The translations under genes were made by a program, and so were the position numbers. This document shows, one piece after another, positions 1-5,301 of a DNA stretch of 5,301 nucleotides (position 1 is the stretch's first letter; every line of letters begins with the position of its first letter). The notes below the pieces were generated by a model. It made no database searches. It saw only the letters and a program-made list of their open reading frames with translations, and was not told the origin of the DNA. Origin of the DNA: Verrucomicrobiota bacterium (lineage in GTDB: Bacteria > Verrucomicrobiota > Verrucomicrobiia > Chthoniobacterales > UBA6821); assembly GCA_016871655.1 (NCBI GenBank), contig VHCR01000113.1:1-5301 (forward strand), read 5' to 3'.

Positions 1-698
1 CTTTTTTTTATCCAACATCTTCCTTGTCCCGTTGTTATTGCAGAGGGTTCTTGAATCACAATCAGGTCTCCCGGACGAAGACGTTTACAATCTTCCAACG
101 AAACTGTTGCACTTCCAATAAAAACTTCCCCTTCTAAAATTTTTCCTGTTAAAGAATGGCTTGTGACCATGGGCGTTTCTTGGGCAAGAGTTAGAACTCG
201 TTCTAGCAACGGCACACTTAGGATGATGCTGGCACGGGCTTCGCAGGTTGACTGAGAATCTAGAACTTCAAAATAGAGTTCTTTCTTCTCACTCGCTTCC
301 TCTTGCGTGTTTGGAGTATTCGACATCGTCACTGGAAGCTGAAAAAGTTGCTCCAAAACATCGATGATCTCTCGAGCTACAAAAGTCATCAATGCAACTC
401 GAAATTCCTCCGGCAATGATTCAAGACCACCCACCTCTTCTAGCCTCTTAGCTAAAGGCGTTCCGGGTTTTAATTCAATGGACAAGTCAACTTTTTGTTG
501 ACCCACTTGGAGTGAAAAAGAAAATTTTTTATCAATACCATCTGAAGAACTAGCTTCAAAAAAACTAATTTTTTTATCGGGATCTTTCGGAAAAATAGCC
601 AACGCTCTTTTAGAAAAAATCAATTCTCTAAAAATAGCAGCATCTATTTTAGAGATTTCTCGCGGTTTATAGGGGTTGGTTTTTGCAGAAACATTCAT
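1..698 (-). CDS. sctQ: SctQ, T3SS cytoplasmic ring / sorting-platform protein (partial, C-terminus off the window)
   Basis: The reading frame stays open from an ATG at 698-696 to the left edge, giving 232 complete codons. An in-frame TAA (704-702) directly precedes the ATG, so no earlier start is possible. The protein begins MNVSAKTNPYKPRE. Residues about 20-180 form a mixed alpha/beta N-terminal region. From about residue 185 there is a SpoA-type (surface presentation of antigens / FliN-like) segment with the pattern EGEVFIGSATVSLEDCKRLR followed by PGDLIVI, which is the typical L-x-pGD-x-I core. SctQ proteins are usually 300-370 residues with two SpoA domains, so the rest of the first and all of the second are probably off the window. 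In the family, SctQ forms pods under the export apparatus, binds SctL and SctK, and sorts chaperone-bound substrates. The position after sctP matches the standard order N-O-P-Q. No Shine-Dalgarno motif is visible; five A residues precede the ATG. Primary sequence is weakly conserved in this family, so the call leans on the SpoA motif and synteny. Confidence 0.85.
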   Translation of the reverse strand, partial: MNVSAKTNPYKPREISKIDAAIFRELIFSKRALAIFPKDPDKKISFFEASSSDGIDKKFSFSLQVGQQKVDLSIELKPGTPLAKRLEEVGGLESLPEEFRVALMTFVAREIIDVLEQLFQLPVTMSNTPNTQEEASEKKELYFEVLDSQSTCEARASIILSVPLLERVLTLAQETPMVTSHSLTGKILEGEVFIGSATVSLEDCKRLRPGDLIVIQEPSAITTGQGRCWIKK

Positions 699-749
699 TT
701 TTTAAGTTGCCGTTTCAAAATTAGATAGAGCCTGTTTCAACAGCACTCT

Positions 750-2267
750 TTACTCTTCACGGGTTTCATTATTTCCACGGTTTCCTTGATCAAAACTTGC
801 TAGATCATCACGAGAACGCTCTTGTTCACCTCCCGTGTGAGGGCTGCCAGAAGAAGTTGTAAGCTGCGTTTGAACATTGACCACTTGTCCAGGGCAGAGA
901 GAATTAAGATGATTTTGCAATGTTGTTAAGTGCTTATTAAGAAGAAGATTACTAGTGGCATTGCTCGTTAAAAAAGAAACCTCCATTTGTTTTCCTGTAG
1001 CAACAATATGGATATTGGTATCTGCGAGCACATCGGGTCGTAATTGAATAGTCATTTCCTTACCATCACTGCTCTCCAAACGGAGACGCCCCACTGTTGC
1101 TGTCAATTCATCCAAAAGGTGAGTAACACGCAACGCAGCAGCAACCGGATCAGACTGCTGAGCTTCAGAGGAGCCTGAAGAACCAGTTGCAGCAGTTATT
1201 TCCGCATGATTCATGAGCGTTTTTGTCATGATCAAATTACTTCCCTCGTTTTCTTTTTCTCCCATTTTATCAGCTGTTTCATGAATGTGCTCCTGCTGAG
1301 CGTCACTAAAATTGGTACCATCTCCTGCATCCCGCGGAGTTGAAATTTTTTCTCTTCCTTCTGAGGTTCTAGGCTCGCCTCTTCCTACTTTCTGATCGGC
1401 AACTTCGACCTCTTCTTTTTGCTCGTCCCAATCAACATCGAGGTCGTTGATGATACCGTCACCGTGCTCCATCACCCTATCTTTTGCCACATTGACACTG
1501 GATTGGCTTTCTACCAAGGTTGGATCAACATGATCTATTAGCACTTTTTGATCAAGCGATGGAACTAAAATTCCTGCAGCAGTACCAAGCCGACTTAATA
1601 AAGTTCCTTGATCTTCTTGGTGAACAGCACTAGTCGCAACCACTGCTGAATCTGCAGAATCACTGCTAGGCGAACTTACATCAAGAGAAGAAATCTCATC
1701 AGCTGAAGACAGCGACTGTTTTACTGAAGCCAACTCTTGATTTTGAAAAACAGGCGCTATTGATGAGAGAGAGAAATCATCATCCAAGAAAAGCGAAGGT
1801 TTATCTGGTTGAAAAAATAATTTCGCTTCTGCTATCAGCGCCGCCACTCCCCCTACAAGTGAAGAGGCTGATGGAAGATGATCACGATGAGTTTCATCGC
1901 TCACAGGATCGACATCATCAAAATTGTTTTCAACAGGCGCTTCCTTTTCGTGATAAAAGTGAAGGTCGTCTTGGTCCTTGGCGCCTAAGAGACCTTTAGC
2001 AGCCTGATCCTCTGTCCGATTTACATCCTTTTCCAAATGCCCTAACGAATCTGTTATTGCAACCTTTGATGCTTGTTGTTCAGCATGACTGGATGCCTTA
2101 CCTGAGGGATAGCGAGCATTAGCAGCGCTCTGTTTTTGTGGAGGATAATGAGTGGAGGCAATATGAATATCTTCTAATTCTTTTTTAGTAAGACGAGAAA
2201 ACGCTTGTGGTTTTTGATCCAATGAATCAAGCGGCTTACTAATAGAAATTGGTTTTGCGATACTCAT
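750..2267 (-). CDS. sctP: SctP, T3SS needle-length ruler and substrate-specificity switch protein
   Basis: This 505-residue protein starts at ATG 2267-2265 and ends with TAA at 752-750. Residues 1-380 are hydrophilic, rich in Ser, Asp, Glu and Gln, and look largely disordered, apart from a short hydrophobic patch around 136-152 (SLVGGVAALIAEAKLFF). Residues about 381-468 resemble the FliK/YscP C-terminal (Flg_hook / T3S4) domain: an alpha segment LLDELTATVGRLRLES, then MTIQLRPDVLADTNIHIVA, then MEVSFLTSNATSNLLLNKHL and a final LQNHLNSLCPGQVVNV. The LRP-x-x-L and L-x-x-x-L-x-x-L-x-x-x-L spacing is typical. A polar tail (470-505) follows. Family knowledge: SctP is exported during needle assembly, its length correlates with needle length, and the C-terminal domain acts on the SctU switch. 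Its size is close to Yersinia YscP (515 residues) and well above many homologues. Position between sctO and sctQ supports the call. No Shine-Dalgarno is seen. The gene is separated from sctO by a repeat element that may supply its promoter. Confidence 0.85.
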   Translation of the reverse strand: MSIAKPISISKPLDSLDQKPQAFSRLTKKELEDIHIASTHYPPQKQSAANARYPSGKASSHAEQQASKVAITDSLGHLEKDVNRTEDQAAKGLLGAKDQDDLHFYHEKEAPVENNFDDVDPVSDETHRDHLPSASSLVGGVAALIAEAKLFFQPDKPSLFLDDDFSLSSIAPVFQNQELASVKQSLSSADEISSLDVSSPSSDSADSAVVATSAVHQEDQGTLLSRLGTAAGILVPSLDQKVLIDHVDPTLVESQSSVNVAKDRVMEHGDGIINDLDVDWDEQKEEVEVADQKVGRGEPRTSEGREKISTPRDAGDGTNFSDAQQEHIHETADKMGEKENEGSNLIMTKTLMNHAEITAATGSSGSSEAQQSDPVAAALRVTHLLDELTATVGRLRLESSDGKEMTIQLRPDVLADTNIHIVATGKQMEVSFLTSNATSNLLLNKHLTTLQNHLNSLCPGQVVNVQTQLTTSSGSPHTGGEQERSRDDLASFDQGNRGNNETREE

Positions 2268-2300
2268 TATTATGGGTTGGAAAATAAACTGTCATTTTAA

Positions 2301-2309
2301 TTTATACCA
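2301..2309 (-). promoter_or_regulatory. Possible extended -10 promoter at the end of copy B, facing sctP
   Basis: Read on the minus strand the element end is TGGTATAAA, which fits the extended -10 pattern TGnTATAAt with one mismatch. Transcription would start near 2294 and give a leader of roughly 27 nt before the sctP ATG at 2267. No good -35 is seen at 16-18 bp, which extended -10 promoters can tolerate. Prediction only. Confidence 0.35.
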
Positions 2310-2463
2310 TCTTCATGAATTAGCTGGACTATAGAGCGCAGAAGTTTTGGCAGCTTACAAGCCGGAAAAACGAGCGCTACCCTTTGTAACGTGAGTGATG
2401 ACAACGCTGTCAGATGCCAATAAGAACAAGCTCTATAGTCTAGATAATGAGTGAAGATGGTAT
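2304..2463. repeat. Structured inverted-repeat element, copy B (MITE-like), between sctO and sctP
   Basis: A 160-bp element with long terminal inverted arms. Positions 2304-2337 are complementary to 2430-2463 at 29 of 34 positions, with two of the mismatches G-T. This includes a perfect 11-bp block (GACTATAGAGC, 2327-2337, with 2430-2440) and a perfect 11-bp outer block (TACCATCTTCA, 2305-2315, with 2452-2462). An inner stem TTGGCA (2347-2352) / TGCCAA (2415-2420) lies on the same axis after a roughly 9 by 9 internal loop. The apical part holds GCTACC (2376-2381), GTAAC (2386-2390) and GATGACAACGCTG (2397-2409), all shared with copy A. The outer ends can be read as TA-CCATCTTCA...TGAAGATGG-TA, consistent with a TA target duplication of the IS630/mariner kind. 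It encodes no protein, so a non-autonomous element is the best reading. It fills most of the 294-bp sctO-sctP gap. Confidence 0.8.
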
Positions 2464-2561
2464 TATAGCCACAAAGAGCTTAAAGAAAAAGAAAAACAAG
2501 CTCTCAAAAAAATTTTGCGTTCTTTGCATTCTTTTCCGGCTATTAACTTTTTTTAAAAAGA
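2464..2561. other. AT-rich, purine-tract spacer between sctO and repeat copy B
   Basis: This remainder of the sctO-sctP gap is AT-rich with a purine run on the plus strand (2482-2496). A perfect 7-bp inverted repeat, AGAGCTT (2475-2481) / AAGCTCT (2498-2504), has a 16-nt loop. A minus-strand TATAAT (2467-2462) lies at its border with copy B, with no convincing -35. There is no GC-rich stem followed by a T run, so a terminator after sctO is not supported. Confidence 0.5.
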
Positions 2562-3041
2562 TTAATGCATCGCAAAAATGGTCGCCGCCACTTCCTCTAA
2601 CTCAGCTTCCTCATCTCGCTCTTCCTGTAGAGCTTGTTCCTGCAACCAGATATCTCGATGTTGGTTGATTTTCCAAACTTCCTTGTAAGCTTTTTCTTGT
2701 TCCTTCCGACAAGTGATTGTTTCGGCCTCCGCTGCCTGAAGTTTTTTTTTCGCTTCGTCAACAGCAACAACATAAGTCGACTGGTGATTACGATTCCATT
2801 CAATTTGTTTCGTGATATCCATCACTTTATGAATGGGGTTAAGCTCTCCAACAATGCTTCCAAAAAGCCGATCAGCTTCTTGCTTGATCCATACTAAATA
2901 ATCTTGAAGTGCTTTTTCAGCATCTTTGACTTCTTGACGCCGTTGCGCCTCCACAGCACGCGCAGCAGCAAGCTTGCGATTCGCTTCATCTTGTTTACGA
3001 ATCCGAAGGTCACGAATAGCTTCCAGTGGATAACGGCTCAT
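2562..3041 (-). CDS. sctO: SctO, T3SS ATPase central stalk protein
   Basis: A 159-residue, highly charged protein. Its start ATG (3041-3039) overlaps the sctN stop TGA (3040-3038) in an ATGA junction, which implies translational coupling and fixes the start. Residues about 8-60 (rich in Arg, Lys, Glu, Ala) and about 85-152 form two long predicted helices with heptad-like spacing. They are joined by a turn region around [13 protein letters not shown] (61-73), giving the antiparallel coiled-coil hairpin typical of YscO/FliJ/InvI. The N-terminus [20 protein letters not shown] is typical of the family (short RYPLE-type opening, then helix). Length matches SctO proteins (about 150-170). In the family, SctO sits in the pore of the SctN hexamer like the gamma subunit of F1-ATPase, contacts the gate protein SctV and helps recycle chaperones. 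A weak AGAAG lies 10 nt before the ATG. The protein is too divergent to be certain from sequence alone, but position, size and coiled coil agree. Confidence 0.9.
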   Translation of the reverse strand: MSRYPLEAIRDLRIRKQDEANRKLAAARAVEAQRRQEVKDAEKALQDYLVWIKQEADRLFGSIVGELNPIHKVMDITKQIEWNRNHQSTYVVAVDEAKKKLQAAEAETITCRKEQEKAYKEVWKINQHRDIWLQEQALQEERDEEAELEEVAATIFAMH

Positions 3042-4408
3042 CGAACAATAGCTTCTAATTTTTCAATCGTCTCTTGAAATGTAGAGCGATCATCTTTGGC
3101 CTGACGCAGAAAAGTATTCATTTTATCTCGTTTTGCAATCGCCTCATCCGTCAGCGGATCATTCCCCGCTTTGTATTCTCCAATTTTCAAGAGCAACTCT
3201 GCATCTTGATATTTTGACAAAAGCTCTCGAAATTTTCCTGCTGCATTGCGATGTTTAGGCGTCACAATTTGAGACATGACACGACTCACGGAAACAGAAA
3301 CATCGATGGCAGGATAATGATTCGACGCTGCGAGCTTGCGAGAAAGAATGATGTGTCCATCCAAAATCGAACGCACTTCATCTGCTACCGGTTCATTCAT
3401 GTCGTCGCCCTCAACAAGGACGGTATACAATCCTGTGATCGATCCCTTCGCTGCTGGCCCCGCTCTTTCCAAGAGCTGAGGCAGCAATGAAAAAACAGAC
3501 GGCGGATATCCTCGACGTGCCGGCGGCTCGCCAGTTGCCAATCCAATCAACCGTTGTGCGCGAGCAAAACGTGTAACCGAGTCCATCATGAGCAAAACTT
3601 TTTTTCCTTGATCGCGAAAATATTCTGCTATCGCGGTTGCGACATAAGCTGATTTCAAACGCTCCAACGCAGGGCGATCGGATGTAGAAACAACCATGAC
3701 CGTTTTTTTTCTACTCTCGGGAGTGAGCGTCATTTCCAACGTCTCTCTAACTTCACGTCCCCGCTCTCCGATCAGGGCCATGACAATCACATCGGCTTCG
3801 GTGTTGCTGACAATTTGAGCGAGGAGCGTTGATTTTCCTCCACCAGCTGCTGCAAAAATCCCCATACGTTGCCCCTCTCCACAAGTCAACAATCCATCAA
3901 TACTTCTTACCCCCAACGAGAGCGGATCCTTTACCAGAGAGCGTTCCAGCGGATCTGGAGGATAGGCAATAACATCATAATAAGTTTCAGGAACAAACGG
4001 CTCGCCCGTGTGATCCATAATTTTTCCAAGCCCATCAACAACACGCCCTAAAATTCCTGGACCAACACCGACTTGATGTACTTTCCCGGTCGCAATGACT
4101 TCGGTGGTTAAGGACAATCCTGTAAAATCTCCGAGTGGCATAATCAAGGCACACTCTTCGGTAAATCCAAGCACCTCGGCCTCGAGGTTTTCTTTATATC
4201 CGGGACGCTTCAGCTCACAGAGCTCTCCAATTCTACTTCCGGGAAGGATTGCCTTCACCAACATCCCAACCACTTCCGTGATTTGTCCACGCAAAGGCTT
4301 CGGCTGTGTCACCACAGCAATCGATTGCAATCGCCCAAGAAAACTATCTTCACCATCGTTCTGCGCTGTTGGCGGTGGCGTATCAGCTTGTTGAATTTCT
4401 TGATTCAT
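3038..4408 (-). CDS. sctN: SctN, T3SS export ATPase
   Basis: A 456-residue F1/FliI-type ATPase, full length for the family (about 430-460). The N-terminal beta-barrel domain spans about 40-110, after a short Pro/Gln-rich, probably flexible extension (1-25). The family segment [12 protein letters not shown] lies at 121-132. Walker A is AAAGGGKST at 186-194 (Lys192, Ser193). The catalytic-loop motif IGERGREV is at 213-220, and Walker B is VLLMMD at 271-276 (Asp276). The conserved block [20 protein letters not shown] is at 295-314. The ATP synthase alpha/beta-type signature [10 protein letters not shown] is at 366-375, followed by Arg376 as the probable arginine finger. All key residues are intact, so it should be active. 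In the family the hexamer at the base of the injectisome strips chaperones and unfolds substrates using ATP hydrolysis. FliI (flagellar) is the main alternative, but the flanking sctL, sctO and sctP genes favour T3SS. The gene begins 22 bp after the sctL stop and ends in a 4-bp overlap with sctO. No Shine-Dalgarno precedes the ATG. Confidence 0.97.
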   Translation of the reverse strand: MNQEIQQADTPPPTAQNDGEDSFLGRLQSIAVVTQPKPLRGQITEVVGMLVKAILPGSRIGELCELKRPGYKENLEAEVLGFTEECALIMPLGDFTGLSLTTEVIATGKVHQVGVGPGILGRVVDGLGKIMDHTGEPFVPETYYDVIAYPPDPLERSLVKDPLSLGVRSIDGLLTCGEGQRMGIFAAAGGGKSTLLAQIVSNTEADVIVMALIGERGREVRETLEMTLTPESRKKTVMVVSTSDRPALERLKSAYVATAIAEYFRDQGKKVLLMMDSVTRFARAQRLIGLATGEPPARRGYPPSVFSLLPQLLERAGPAAKGSITGLYTVLVEGDDMNEPVADEVRSILDGHIILSRKLAASNHYPAIDVSVSVSRVMSQIVTPKHRNAAGKFRELLSKYQDAELLLKIGEYKAGNDPLTDEAIAKRDKMNTFLRQAKDDRSTFQETIEKLEAIVR

Positions 4409-4430
4409 GATAACGAAATTGCAGAAAGTG

Positions 4431-5075
4431 TTACGATTTAGCAGCAGCTAACAGTGAATTTTCTAAAATGGCAAGCTGACTCTCTAGCGAGGCATCAACA
4501 AGCCCAAGTGGTGACTCTAACACACAAGAGCCAGGGGTGAGCTCTTCATGCAATCTCACTTCAATCGTAGAACCAGCTGGCATCCGAGGCTGAAGCTTAG
4601 CAATCGCTGCTTCGACAGCTTCTTGATCTTTGGCATTAATTTGTAAGATGAGTCGCGTTTGTTGCTTGAAAGCATCAAGCGCTTGTCCCACGAGCTGATA
4701 GATGCGCTCTTCCGGGGGCAAGTCCATAATAAGACGCCGCAAACAACTCGTTACGACTCCGACGAGTTGACTACGCGATTGCTCATAATAATCCAGTGAT
4801 GCTAAAACTGTTTTCAAATGATGCACTACAGCCGCATCGCGCCCTTCTTTCAACCCTTGCTCCATTCCTAATTTTTTTTGTCTCTCAAATTCCTGCTGTG
4901 CCGCGGCTACAATCTCAGCACCCTGCTTACGAGATTGCTCTAAAAGCGTCACTGCCTCTCGACAAATCGCCGCTTCCTCCTGAGGAATAATCGGTCCTGT
5001 TGCTAAATACTTTGGCAACTCTTTTTCCCAATCGATGAGCGTGCGTGTGGAAGGTTGTGGTTTTTCAGAAATCAT
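4431..5075 (-). CDS. sctL: SctL, T3SS ATPase stator / peripheral stalk protein
   Basis: A 214-residue protein of the FliH/YscL/HrpE family. Residues about 32-100 form a charged coiled coil that contains the glycine-spaced stretch GMEQGLKEG (70-78), a GxxxGxxxG pattern characteristic of FliH-type helices. The C-terminal globular domain (about 100-214) ends with [20 protein letters not shown] and QLAIL (180-205), matching the conserved family block (G-C-x-x-E-S/T-x-x-G-x-x-D-A-S-x-x-x-Q-L). Known role: SctL dimers bind the SctN N-terminus and link the ATPase to SctQ, so they form the spokes of the cytoplasmic sorting platform and can restrain ATPase activity. It is the first gene seen in this transcription unit, 22 bp before sctN. 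The ATG is preceded by seven A residues and no Shine-Dalgarno. The FliH paralogue of a flagellum is the alternative, made unlikely by the downstream sctO and sctP. Confidence 0.93.
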   Translation of the reverse strand: MISEKPQPSTRTLIDWEKELPKYLATGPIIPQEEAAICREAVTLLEQSRKQGAEIVAAAQQEFERQKKLGMEQGLKEGRDAAVVHHLKTVLASLDYYEQSRSQLVGVVTSCLRRLIMDLPPEERIYQLVGQALDAFKQQTRLILQINAKDQEAVEAAIAKLQPRMPAGSTIEVRLHEELTPGSCVLESPLGLVDASLESQLAILENSLLAAAKS

Positions 5076-5115
5076 TTTTTTTGTGAGGTCATCAAGCGTG
5101 TTTTGACCAAAGACT

Positions 5116-5143
5116 GTAGGTTGTAGGTTATAGGTTGTAGGTC
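5116..5143. repeat. Heptamer tandem repeat, four units of GTAGGTT
   Basis: Four consecutive 7-bp units, GTAGGTT, GTAGGTT, ATAGGTT and GTAGGTC, lie between repeat copy A and the sctL start. Two units are perfect and two carry one substitution each. Such short heptamer arrays are common intergenic low-complexity DNA and are prone to slippage. If the upstream promoter is real, the array would be transcribed in the sctL leader. The rest of 5076-5175 shows no gene and no clear terminator. Confidence 0.85.
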
Positions 5144-5172
5144 AGAACAAGGCCTCCGGCAAAATCTAAAAA

Positions 5173-5181
5173 ATTATACCA
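5173..5181 (-). promoter_or_regulatory. Possible extended -10 promoter at the end of copy A, facing sctL
   Basis: The minus strand reads TGGTATAAT, a perfect TGnTATAAT extended -10, formed by the terminus of repeat copy A. The expected start is near 5166, giving a leader of about 90 nt through the heptamer array to the sctL ATG at 5075. No strong -35 is visible at the usual distance. Prediction only. Confidence 0.4.
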
Positions 5182-5301
5182 ATGACGGATGAATTTTAGG
5201 AAAATTATACGCAGGAATTTTTAGCGCTAGCAAGGCGTCAGAGCGTGCTGCTACCGAGGTAACAGTAGCGATGACAACGCTGCTAGCGCTAAAAATAACA
5301 A
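5176..5301. repeat. Structured inverted-repeat element, copy A (truncated by the window edge), upstream of sctL
   Basis: Second member of the family, in the same orientation as copy B and aligning to it at a nearly constant offset of 2873 bp. Shared features in order are TATACCA (5175-5181), ATGAATT (5189-5195), CGCAG (5210-5214), CAAG-x-CG (5231-5237), GCTACC (5250-5255), GTAAC (5259-5263), a 6-nt spacer and GATGACAACGCTG (5270-5282). Its inner stem is a perfect 16-bp inverted repeat: ATTTTTAGCGCTAGCA (5217-5232) with TGCTAGCGCTAAAAAT (5281-5296). A further small stem GCTAC/GTAGC (5250-5254 / 5265-5269) sits at the tip. By analogy with copy B the right terminus should lie about 35 bp beyond the window. 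No coding potential is seen. Confidence 0.75.
5204..5233 (-). promoter_or_regulatory. Possible sigma70 promoter inside copy A, facing sctL
   Basis: On the minus strand TTGCTA (5233-5228, 4 of 6 matches to TTGACA) is followed by an 18-bp spacer and a perfect TATAAT (5209-5204). The -35 lies in the inner stem of the repeat. It competes with the extended -10 some 30 bp downstream; both or neither could be used. Confidence 0.35.

Noticed and set aside
2475..2504. AGAGCTT / AAGCTCT inverted repeat as a terminator
   Set aside because: The stem is only 7 bp with a 16-nt loop, and no T run follows on the minus strand. It could be chance in AT-rich DNA.
2547..2560. CTTTTTTTAAAAAG palindrome just after sctO as a terminator
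   Set aside because: The stem is almost only A-T pairs and has no loop-plus-T-run layout, so it is not a credible intrinsic terminator.
2447..2668. Plus-strand open frame of 73 codons, Lys-rich start
   Set aside because: It begins in the repeat arm, crosses the purine tract (giving the Lys run) and ends antisense to sctO. No ribosome site and no family resemblance.
2597..2803. Minus-strand 68-codon frame inside sctO
   Set aside because: It is out of frame within sctO, whose own frame has the family coiled coil and coupling to sctN. The Lys/Arg-rich product is a frame artefact.
3827..3853. Unusual Walker A (AAAGGGKST) as a sign of an inactive ATPase
   Set aside because: The pattern [AG]-x4-GK-[ST] is satisfied and the Walker B and GER motifs are intact, so activity is expected.
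3251..4394. Several plus-strand open frames opposite sctN
   Set aside because: They are antisense shadows of a highly conserved ATPase gene, with atypical composition and no start signals.
5087..5108. GGTCA...TGACC inverted repeat before sctL as an operator
   Set aside because: Only 5 bp with a 12-nt spacer; too short to separate from chance without comparison.
5116..5143. Heptamer repeats as a CRISPR array
   Set aside because: Units are 7 bp, directly adjacent, with no spacers.

Overview
The window is a piece of a type III secretion system (T3SS) locus from a Gram-negative bacterium. Five genes lie on the minus strand. In transcription order (high to low coordinate) they are sctL (stator), sctN (export ATPase), sctO (stalk), sctP (needle-length ruler / substrate switch) and the first two thirds of sctQ (cytoplasmic sorting platform), which runs off the left edge. 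No other real genes were found on either strand. Base composition looks moderate to slightly AT-rich by eye. The species is not identified. N-O-P-Q order is shared by Chlamydiae and several proteobacterial T3SS families. Having sctL directly before sctN fits Bordetella-type loci better than the pathogenic Chlamydia arrangement, where sctL lies in another cluster.

Layout: 1-698 partial sctQ; 699-749 short spacer; 750-2267 sctP; 2268-2561 a 294-bp gap filled mostly by a 160-bp inverted-repeat element (copy B); 2562-3041 sctO, overlapping sctN by 4 bp; 3038-4408 sctN; 22-bp spacer; 4431-5075 sctL; 5076-5301 an upstream region with a short heptamer repeat and a second, edge-truncated copy of the same element (copy A).

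The proteins work as one machine. SctL dimers link the SctN hexamer to SctQ pods below the export gate. SctO is the central stalk of the ATPase. SctP is secreted during needle growth and signals the switch to later substrates.

The unexpected content is in the two gaps. Copies A and B share sequence and a common folding axis. Their terminal arms carry TA-CCA ends, which suggests a MITE-like (non-autonomous transposon) origin. A stem in the middle is kept in both copies by compensatory base changes, while the flanking internal-loop and apical sequences are conserved. The ends facing the genes also form extended -10 promoter motifs (TGGTATAAT and TGGTATAAA) pointing at sctL and sctP. This looks like a dispersed structured repeat family that may supply promoters or RNA structure to the T3SS operon. 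The function is inferred; the repeat and the covariation are read directly from the sequence.
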